Of a stretch of 64,000 bases of DNA, positions 55,201 to 64,000 are shown one piece after another. Source of the stretch: Bathynomus jamesi (Eukaryota; Arthropoda; Malacostraca; Isopoda; Cirolanidae). Positions within the stretch are counted from its first letter, which is position 1. Each line of letters opens with the position of its first letter. The stretch covers positions 154,900-218,899 of the forward strand of contig JAJOZX010007474.1 in assembly GCA_023014485.1 (NCBI GenBank), given 5' to 3'. The notes below the pieces were generated by a model that saw only the letters and a program-made list of their open reading frames with translations, was not told the DNA's origin and did no database searches. The position numbers and the translations under genes are program-made.

Positions 55201-56174
55201 CAGTGGTGTAGCAATTAACCGGCATCGACACCGGCAGAATCGGCAATTTTTTGGCATCGGCATCTGCCAAATTTAACCGATTCTTTGAAATTTTAAATTT
55301 TTCATGACAAAACAGAATCTATATTTATAGAAAATTGAACAGACAAAAAACACTATTTATGATAATTTATACTCATTTCAAAGTATAATTATATAAAAAT
55401 ATTTTATATTCACAAAAAAAGCAAAGCTTAATAAAGTAAGCTGCGCATAAATTTACATTTTCTCTAACTAGCTTATCTCTAAATTTATACTCACTGGAAA
55501 TAAGTACACCATTATTTACACTTGGAAAATAATGGAGGAACTAGTTCCAAATCTTAATTTGAACCCTATAACCACTCAAGGGTGGTTGACTCGACGCAGG
55601 CCTACTTTCAAGTAGTAACTAACTATTGTAATCCCCTACTCTATATTAATAATAATTTTATATTAAATTATACTTTATAATTTATATTAAACCATCTTAT
55701 TATGTTCACTTTATTTTAAGTATTTCAATAATTTTATAAACCCAAATTTTATATAAATTTTTTTATTCAAATTGGCCACCAGGGCCTTGAAATCTTAATG
55801 ACAAATTTTGTTGTTGTTTATATTTTTGAAGAAAGAAAATACCTTCAACATAAGGAAAAAACAATTACTTTAAATATTGGTATTCAATTTATGAAAATAT
55901 ATTAAAATTATTTTATAATTTTACTAAGTAATAAAACTATTTAACATCATTTTAGCAAGGGTATATGAGTAACAAATTCTGGTGATGTATTTTGTGGAGT
56001 AAACTTAGGAAAAGCACTTACATAAATTTGAAATGTAAAAATATTAAAATTGAAAGTTTTCACATTAGATAAGTAAAATTTATGAAGGGAATTGATTTTT
56101 TAAAAATATAGGCAAAGAATGGCACATTTTCATGGAATCGGCATCGGTTAAATTTTGGAATTGGTACATCACTA
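55201..56174. mobile_element. hAT copy in unit 2
   Basis: Same element as 49921-50887, with TSD 'atatacac' at 55193-55200 and 56175-56182; seven bases longer through scattered indels. Confidence 0.92.
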
Positions 56175-56400
56175 ATATACACGATTTATAAACTGTCTCT
56201 TTCATTCATGAAAGTGACCAATTTTTTTAAAATTAACTAAGGAACAAGGCTGCCATTTACCACATCATATGCCAAGTCATTCCAAAATTCACCTCCTCTA
56301 TGACTAAAAAAGTATTTTCGTAGATCCACTCTACAAGTCTGTTTTCTAATTTTCTTATTATGCCGTCGAGTTCTTTCATCAGACTCTAATAACAAAGTTA

Positions 56401-56603
56401 GGATCACCTGAAGATCAGGGCCCCCAGCCTTCTTTAGTTAGCCTTATAAGGCTAACTAATGAAAATATCACGACTTAACCTAACCAATCGTCAAGGGCGT
56501 ACAGTTGACCAAACGATTGGTTAGGTTAAGTCGTGATATTTTCGTTAGTTAGCCTTATAAGGCTAACTAAAGAAGGCTGGGGGCCCTGATCTTAAGGTGA
56601 TCC
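56401..56603. mobile_element. Fold-back element, unit 2
   Basis: Copy of the 51116 element, TSD 'caaagtta' at 56393-56400 and 56604-56611. It keeps 'ggtgatcc' at the right, which is shortened in unit 1. Confidence 0.95.
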
Positions 56604-56866
56604 CAAAGTTACAACTAAAGTTTCAAACCTGAAAACATTTTGAATATCTGTATACTATCTCCCCTCAAACAACGTCTGTCAGAATTAAACATGCCCAATT
56701 TCTTCACTGTATTCCAATCTTCTTAAACTGCCCTACGTTGCACACCTTCAAACATACTGTATCTATATCATGCCGATGGTGAAGGGACCAGGCTTGAATG
56801 TAGTATTTTAAGTGAGGCCGAACATAAGAATTATATAAACTACAGATGACTTCCTAACTTTTGTAG

Positions 56867-56986
<120 letters not shown>

Positions 56987-57015
56987 AATTTCACAATTAA
57001 ACACGTGAAATAAAT

Positions 57016-58775
57016 GAATGATGCAAACCCACAAGGAAAAAGAAAAATGATTCCAAAGCCTTTCGTGTATTCCCTGACGAGGTGTACTTCTTCTTCTTCT
57101 TCTTCTTTCTCTTCGCCCGTTCCCGCCTCTATGCGGGGTCGGCGTTTCTGACCAGCCTCCTCCACACAGCCCGGTCCTGGGCTTCTTCCTCCGACAAACC
57201 CTTCTCCCTCAAATCGTCCCTCACCTTCTCCATCCACCTTCGCTTCGGTCTGCCTCTCTTTCTCCTGCCATGCACCTCCATATTCATCGTTCTCTTACCC
57301 ACATAATCTTCGTCCCCTCTCATCATATGTCCATACCATTTCAGTCTACTTTCTTGTATCTTCCTCGAGATTTCTCCAACCTTTGTTGTGCCCCTTATCC
57401 TTTCATTCCTTACTCTATCCAACCTTGTCACTCCGCACATCCATCTCAGCATTCTCATCTCCGTTACATCTAGTCTTTTCTCATGATCTTTCTTTATAGC
57501 CCAAGACTCAGCCCCGTACATCATAGCCGGTCTTACCACAGTCTTATACACCTTTCCCTTAACCCTTGCGCCTATTCTTCGGTCACACAACACCCCTGAA
57601 ACTTTCTTCCAATTTTTCCAACCAGATTGCACTCTGTGTGTTATTTCTGTGTCCAGCTCACCGTCCTCAGCCACTGTCGATCCCAAGTACGTAAACTTAC
57701 TTACTCTCTTTAACCTCGCTCCCTCTAAACTAATTTCTGAGTCTTGATTTTCGTAGAACCTCAGGTACTCCGTTTTCTTTCTGCTGATTTTCAACCCTCT
57801 GTCTTCAAAAGCCCTCCTCCATTCCTCCAATTTTCTTTCTACTACTTCTCTCCTGTTGCTGCACAGAACAATATCGTCTGCAAAGAGCATACACCAAGGG
57901 GATTGATCTTTTATCCCCTGGGCCAACACATCCATAATCAAAACAAAAAGGTACGGGCTCAAAGAAGATCCCTGATGTAGACCAACCCTCACGGGGAACC
58001 ATTCCGTTACACCTACACTACTCCTAACCTGGGTCCTTGCTCCTTCATACATACTTTGCACCAACCTAACGTACTTCTCCGGCACACCTTTCTCTCTCAT
58101 ACACCTCCAAACCTCCTGGCGTGGCACTCTATCATATGCTTTCTCTAGGTCGATGAAAACCATGTGCAGTCCCTTTTGTCGCTCCCGGTGTTTCTCCATC
58201 AACTGCCTCAGTGCAAAAATCGCATCAGTTGTTCCCCTACCTGGCATAAAACCCAACTGCTCTTCCCCCACGGTTGTCTCTTCTCTTAACCTTTTCTCTA
58301 TAATCCTTTCCCAAACCTTCATCGTGTGTGACATAAGCTTTATTCCCCTATAATTTCCACAATCCTGGATGTCCCCCTTCTCTTTGTAGATAGGTACGAG
58401 TGTACTATCCCCCCACTCCTCCGGCATTTCCTCTTGTTCATATATCTTCTGCATCAGATCCCACAATAGATCTATGCCCTCATCTCCCAAACAATTCCAC
58501 GCCTCCACTGGTATCCCATCCGGTCCCAATGCCTTCCCCTTCTTCATTCCTTTCAACGCCACCTTCACCTCCTCCCTACTCACTCCTGAAGTTAACCCTT
58601 GATTTGGGACACCATCTTCAAAAATAACCCTTGGGTTTTCCTCATTTAACAGATGTTCAAAATAACTCTTCCATCTATCCATGATTTTATCCTGATCCTT
58701 TAAGACCACTCCCTGACCATCCTTTACCTGTTTAATTTGGAATCATTTTTCTTTTTTCTTGTGGGTTTGCCTCAT
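57016..58775 (-). mobile_element. RTE-type element with inverted ends, unit 2
   Basis: Same arrangement as unit 1: inverted 37-bp ends near 57016 and 58775, TA runs outside. It holds the intact frame below. Confidence 0.85.
57129..58709 (-). CDS. RTE-clade reverse transcriptase, 526 residues, open
   Basis: Non-LTR reverse transcriptase lacking an upstream endonuclease in this window. Motifs in order: '[11 protein letters not shown]' (about residue 83), '[20 protein letters not shown]' (about 155), '[15 protein letters not shown]' (about 183), '[20 protein letters not shown]' (about 246), active site FADD in 'CMLFADDIVLCS' (about 276), 'RKKTEYLRF', 'FTYLGSTVAEDGELDTEI' and a C-terminal 'RMLRWMCGVTRLDRVRNERI' ending 'RRWMEKVRDDLREKG'. 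The chosen start is the first Met of the frame; open sequence extends upstream to the inverted end ('FQIKQVKDGQGVV'), so the true start and the endonuclease were lost by 5' truncation. Unit 2 alone keeps it intact. Confidence 0.93.
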   Translation of the reverse strand: MVLKDQDKIMDRWKSYFEHLLNEENPRVIFEDGVPNQGLTSGVSREEVKVALKGMKKGKALGPDGIPVEAWNCLGDEGIDLLWDLMQKIYEQEEMPEEWGDSTLVPIYKEKGDIQDCGNYRGIKLMSHTMKVWERIIEKRLREETTVGEEQLGFMPGRGTTDAIFALRQLMEKHRERQKGLHMVFIDLEKAYDRVPRQEVWRCMREKGVPEKYVRLVQSMYEGARTQVRSSVGVTEWFPVRVGLHQGSSLSPYLFVLIMDVLAQGIKDQSPWCMLFADDIVLCSNRREVVERKLEEWRRAFEDRGLKISRKKTEYLRFYENQDSEISLEGARLKRVSKFTYLGSTVAEDGELDTEITHRVQSGWKNWKKVSGVLCDRRIGARVKGKVYKTVVRPAMMYGAESWAIKKDHEKRLDVTEMRMLRWMCGVTRLDRVRNERIRGTTKVGEISRKIQESRLKWYGHMMRGDEDYVGKRTMNMEVHGRRKRGRPKRRWMEKVRDDLREKGLSEEEAQDRAVWRRLVRNADPA

Positions 58776-58797
58776 ATATATATATATATATATATAT

Positions 58798-59192
58798 GAT
58801 ACACACAGACGTTGCATGGAGCAAGGAACTCTTCTGGGAAAATTAAATCAATTATACTTAGTCCGAATAAGTAATGGTAAAACAAACACGATAGTTTTTC
58901 TTTTTCATGATGTTAGCCCAAGGTGGGCAACGGGTCACTATGAATGTAGTAGGCTAGGTGTAGCTGTAATCCCTAGATCTTGTCCCAAAGCTGTATCCTA
59001 TCTGGTTTGCAGATAGCTGGTGAGGGAAGCTATATTTTTGGGGCCTCTTTGCGAGCGACCCGTTGCCCACGTTGGGCTAACATCATGAAAAAGAAAAAAC
59101 TAGTGTTTGTCATTTACCATTACTTATTCGGACTATAGGGGATTTAATTTTCCCAGAAGAGTTCGTTGTTCCATGCACGGTCTGTGTGTATC
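58798..59192. repeat. 396-bp fold-back sequence, unit 2
   Basis: Copy of 53511-53906, 395 bp, with the same inverted arms. Confidence 0.9.
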
Positions 59193-59935
59193 ATGAAAAA
59201 ACCTCAGGGGACCTTCTGAGTTCAATCCCATCATGAAACGGAAAGATTTCGTGCGATGATTCCTCATTTCACGAAGGTCAAGCTTGTCGCCCCTCCTCTC
59301 GAGTTGGCCTGGTGAAGTAGTGAGTTGGTTTCTTGTACTCTCCACTAGTGATGGATCGAATAACCGCAACCGCACTACAACCGCACAAAAATTCACAACC
59401 GCAACCGTAACCGCAGTTCCATAAGTGCAGTTGCGGTTGTAAAAGCTTAGTTAATTTTAATTTTAGGTTAATTAGAAATATTTCTTTTTTTAAAAAGAAA
59501 ATGATGGGTCTCCTTATGCGTGCTTAAACGTGACGTCATACGGCTGCCATAGTAAAATTGGTTTAAACTGCGCTCTAAGTTATTACTCTGTGAGCTCCAT
59601 GAAGTAACATTGCTCCCGACGATGATCCTCTTCAGTGGTGGAAAGATAACGAACTAAAATACAAAGAACTTGGCTGTATTGCAAGAACATATCTTGCTTG
59701 CCCATTCAAGTAGCATTAAGTGTTACAAAATCTCTTAATAATTAGTAAATTAGTGAAATAATGTTTTACAATACTAGAAAACTTAAGCATTTAGGAAAGT
59801 ATAAGCATATAGTAAGAATAAAGTTAAATAATATAGAATAAGATCTCACAATAGTTATTTACACATAACGACCAAAACGTTTCGTTTGTCTTCGTTTTAT
59901 CACATGTCTCATACAAAAACTTTAATTAATACGAC

Positions 59936-59971
<36 letters not shown>

Positions 59972-60483
59972 TTCAGCTATATTCCTATTCTTGCCCACTA
60001 AGGTATGATCTGGGAGCCTGTCTAGGGGCCCCTTAGTAGCAGCGGGGGCCTAAGCGGCCGCTTAGTCTGCTTATGGCAGGAAACGGCCCTGGATATACTA
60101 TATATATATATATATGAGCAATATTGCATTAATCAGCCTAATCATCGTATCGCTTTGGGATAACAATGGCTCTTCCTCCTCTAGATTTTCTAACAGGCCT
60201 ATCGAGATTATTCAATTCATAAATAATCTAAAGCTACATTTTATAGGCAATTGTATGTTCATCATGCACAGTGATTCACTGGCCTACTTAGTCAGTGCTC
60301 CAGACAACTATCTCTTAATCTTCTATGGACCTCTTGTATAATCTTTGTACCTGGAGTCTGAAATAAAGTGTTTGTTTGTTTATAATCAAATTTTGCAAAA
60401 TGTTAATTTCAAGTCAGTTAATTAATATAAAACTATTTACAGACTACCGAAGGAGTCTACATGACTTTAGTTAAAATATACAC

Positions 60484-61452
60484 CAGTGGTGTAGCAATTA
60501 ACCGGCATCGACACCGGCAGAATCGGCAATTTTTTGGCATCGGCATCTGCCAAATTTAACCGATTCTTTGAAATTTTAAATTTTTCATGACAAAACAGAA
60601 TCTATATTTATAGAAAATTGAACAGACAAAAAACACTATTTATGATAATTTATACTCATTTCAAAGTATAATTATATAAAAATATTTTATATTCACAAAA
60701 AAAGCAAAGCTTAATAAAGTAAGCTGCGCATAAATTTACATTTTCTCTAACTAGCTTATCTCTAAATTTATACTCACTGGAAATAAGTACACCATTATTT
60801 ACACTTGGAAAATAATGGAGGAACTAGTTCCAAATCTTAATTTGAACCCTATAACCACTCAAGGGTGGTTGACTCGACGCAGGCCTACTTTCAAGTAGTA
60901 ACTAACTATTGTAATCCCTACTCTATATTAATAATAATTTTATATTAAATTATACTTTATAATTTATATTAAACCATCTTATTATGTTCACTTTATTTTA
61001 AGTATTTCAATAATTTTATAAACCCAAATTTTATATAAATTTTTTTATTCAAATTGGCCACCAGGGCCTTGAAATCTTAATGACAAATTTTGTTGTTGTT
61101 TATATTTTTGAAGAAAGAAAATACCTTCAACATAAGGAAAAAACAATTACTTTAAATATTGGTATTCAATTTATGAAAATATATTAAAATTATTTTATAA
61201 TTTTACTAAGTAATAAAACTATTTAACATCATTTTAGCAAGGGTATGAGTAACAAATTCTGGTGATGTATTTTGTGGAGTAAACTTAGGAAAAGCACTTA
61301 CATAAATTTGAAATGTAAAATATTAAAATTGAAAGTTTTCACATTAGATAAGTAAAATTTATGAAGGGAATTGATTTTTAAAAATATAGGCAAAGAATGG
61401 CACATTTTCATGGAATCGGCATCGGTTAAATTTTGGAATTGGTACATCACTA
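60484..61452. mobile_element. hAT copy in unit 3
   Basis: Same element as above, TSD 'atatacac' at 60476-60483 and 61453-61460. Confidence 0.92.
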
Positions 61453-61678
61453 ATATACACGATTTATAAACTGTCTCTTTCATTCATGAAAGTGACCAAT
61501 TTTTTCTTAAAATTAACTAAGGAACAAGGCTGCCATTTACCACATCATATGCCAAGTCATTCCAAATTCACCTCCTCTATGACTAAAAAAGTTTTCGTAG
61601 ATCCACTCTACAAGTCTGTTTTTCTAATTTTCTTATTATGCCGTCGAGTTCTTTCATCAGACTCTAATAACAAAGTTA

Positions 61679-61880
61679 GGATCACCTGAAGATCAGGGCC
61701 CCCAGCCTTCTTTAGTTAGCCTTATAAGGCTAACTAATGAAAATATCACGACTTAACCTAACCAATCGTCAAGGGCGTACAGTTGACCAAACGATTGGTT
61801 AGGTTAAGTCGTGATATTTCGTTAGTTAGCCTTATAAGGCTAACTAAAGAAGGCTGGGGGCCCTGATCTTAAGGTGATCC
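61679..61880. mobile_element. Fold-back element, unit 3
   Basis: Copy of the 51116 element, TSD 'caaagtta' at 61671-61678 and 61881-61888. Confidence 0.95.
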
Positions 61881-62141
61881 CAAAGTTACAACTAAAGTTT
61901 CAAACCTGAAAACATTTTGAATATCTGTATACTATCTCCCTCAAACAACGTCTGTCAGAATTAAACATGCCCAATTTCTTCACTGTATTCCAATCTTCTT
62001 AAACTGCCCTACGTTGCACACCTTCAAACATACTGTATCTATATCATGCCGATGGTGAAGGGACCAGGCTTGAATGTAGTATTTTAAGTGAGGCCGAACA
62101 TAAGAATTATTAAACTACAGATGACTTCCTAACTTTTGTAG

Positions 62142-62237
<96 letters not shown>

Positions 62238-62389
62238 GATGAATTTCACATTAAACACGTGAAATAATGAATGATGCAAACCCACAAGGAAAAAGAAAAA
62301 TGATTCCAAAGCCTTTCGTGTATTCCCTGACGAGGTGTACTTCTTCTTCTTCTCTTCTTTCTCTTCGCCCGTTCCCGCCTCTATGCGGG

Positions 62390-64000
62390 GTCGGCGTTTC
62401 TGACCAGCCTCCTCCACACAGCCCGGTCCTGGGCTTCTTCCTCCGACAAACCCTTCTCCCTCAAATCGTCCCTCACCTTCTCCATCCACCTTCGCTCGGT
62501 CTGCCTCTCTTTCTCCTGCCATGCACCTCCATATTCATCGTTCTCTTACCCACTAATCTTCGTCCCCTCTCATCATATGTCCATACCATTTCAGTCTACT
62601 TTCTTGTATCTTCCTCGAGATTTCTCCAACCTTTGTTGTGCCCCTTATCCTTTCATTCCTTACTCTATCCAACCTTGTCACTCCGCACATCCATCTCAGC
62701 ATTCTCATCTCCGTTACATCTAGTCTTTTCTCATGATCTTTCTTTATAGCCCAAGACTCAGCCCCGTACATCATAGCCGGTCTACCACAGTCTTATACAC
62801 CTTTCCCTTAACCCTTGCGCCTATTCTTCGGTCCCACACACCCCTGAAACTTTCTTCCAATTTTTCCAACAGATTGGCACTCTGTGTGTTATTTCTGTGT
62901 CCAGCTCACCGTCCTCAGCCACTGTCGATCCCAAGTACGTAAACTTACTTACTCTCTTTAACCTCGCTCCCTCTAAACTAATTTCTGAGTCTTGATTTTC
63001 GTAGAACTCAGTACTCCGTTTTCTTTCTGCTGATTTTCAACCCTCTGTCTTCAAAAGCCCTCCTCCATTCCTCCAATTTTCTTTCTACTACTTTCTCTCC
63101 TGTTGCTGCACAGAACAATTCGTCTGCAAAGAGCATACACCAAGGGATTGATCTTTTATCCCCTGGGCCAACACATCCATAATCAAAACAAAAAGGTACG
63201 GGCTCAAGAAGATCCCTGATGTAGACCAACCCACGGGGACCATTCGTTTACACCTACACTACTCCTAACCTGGGTCCTTGCTCCTTCATACATACTTTGC
63301 ACCAACCTAACGTACTTCTCCGGCACACCTTTCTCTCTCATCACACCTCCAAACCTCCTGGCGTGGCACTCTATCATATGCTTTCTCTAGTCGATGAAAA
63401 CCATGTGCAGTCCCTTTTTGTCGCTCCCGGTGTTTCTCCATCAACCTGCCTCAGTGCAAAAAATCGCATCATTGTTCCCCTACCTGGCATAAAACCCAAC
63501 TCTCTTCCCCCACGGTTGTCTCTTCTCTAACCTTTTCTCTATAATCCTTTCCCAAACCTTCATCGTGTGTGACATAAGCTTTATTCCCCTATAATTTCCA
63601 CAATCCTGGATGTCCCCTTCTCTTGTAGTAGGTACGAGTGTACTATCCCCCCACTCCTCCGGCATTTCCTCTTGTTCATATATCTTCTGCATCAGATCCC
63701 CAATAGATCTATGCCCTCATCTCCCAAAACATTCATCCACGCCTCCACTGTATCCCATCCGGTCCCAATGCTTCCCCTTCTTCATTCCTTTCAAACGCCA
63801 CCTTCACCTCCTCCCTACTCACTCCTGAAGTTAACCCTTGATTTGGGACACCATCTTCAAAAATAACCCTTGGGTTTCCTCATTTAACAGATGTTCAAAA
63901 TAACTCTTCCATCTATCCATGATTTTATCCTGATCCTTTAAACCACTCCCTGACCATCCTTTACCTTTAATTTGGAATCATTTTTCTTTTTTCTTGTGGG
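62390..64000 (-). pseudogene. RTE reverse transcriptase, unit 3, heavily frameshifted
   Basis: Fragments of the unit 2 protein in many frames ('MMYGAESWAIKKDHEKRLD' at 62553-62774, '[19 protein letters not shown]' at 63480-63692). Roughly every 50-100 bases one base is missing or added relative to unit 2, while substitutions are few. The window ends inside it. Confidence 0.85.

Larger units (their letters stand above)
59718..64000. repeat. 5.28-kb tandem unit 3, cut by the window edge
   Basis: At least 4,283 bp. Near-identical to unit 2 to about 62100, then it shows many one-base deletions and insertions, which break every RTE frame. The pattern looks like sequencing or consensus error, though rapid decay cannot be excluded. 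Confidence 0.9.

Overview
The window looks like repeat-dense, non-genic DNA from an arthropod nuclear genome. A decapod crustacean is my best guess, an inference from the mix of repeat families and the abundance of dinucleotide runs. Spliceosomal-type introns occur inside transposon genes, transposases are of eukaryotic superfamilies, and there is no bacterial-style operon. I see no host gene I could defend. Nearly everything recognisable is a transposable element (TE) or its remains, often inserted inside one another. Ten insertions carry exact 8-bp target-site duplications (TSDs, the hAT signature), counting the tandem copies separately gives more.

Layout. 1-4990: AT-rich DNA with several minisatellites and an LTR-like stretch. 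4993-6097: Tc1/mariner element with an intact DD36E transposase and a visible 3' terminus only. 6783-16876: a Ty3/gypsy element (LTRs near 7194 and 16047) inserted into an older, oppositely oriented copy of its own family. It was itself hit by a palindromic module, a pogo-like element, a DD41D mariner derivative, an unclassified insertion of about 0.97 kb and a 202-bp hAT MITE. 16877-18093: a broken repeat-associated protein of uncertain class. 18534-19796: small TIR elements.

19860-28582: a four-level nest. A LINE ('LINE-A', minus strand) is interrupted by a 734-bp hAT and by a 6-kb hAT; the latter contains a CR1-like LINE with an SGNH esterase domain, which in turn holds a 749-bp hAT remnant. 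28681-30897: tRNA-like repeats around a decayed DD37E mariner. 30898-36838: a BEL/Pao retrotransposon (minus strand), 3' truncated. 36839-42155: a BED-finger hAT (minus strand) split by a 3.5-kb ZMYM/DUF4371-type hAT. 42440-48890: LINE-A pieces, LTR copies, long TA runs and an intron-bearing element inserted in LINE-A.

48898-64000: a 629-bp deletion derivative of the 3.5-kb hAT, from inside which a tandem array of a 5.28-kb unit starts (units at 49155, 54433 and 59718; the third runs off the window). Each unit holds CR1-like LINE pieces, a 0.97-kb hAT, a 200-bp fold-back element, TA runs and an RTE-type reverse transcriptase. Unit 2 also preserves an open 526-codon RTE frame; unit 3 carries many one-base indels and may reflect sequence error.

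The most unusual items are the near-identical 5.28-kb array, the RTE coding region bounded by a 37-bp inverted repeat plus TA runs, fold-back elements of 200 and 396 bp, a doubled 265-bp palindromic module, and two repeat-associated proteins I could not assign to a class.
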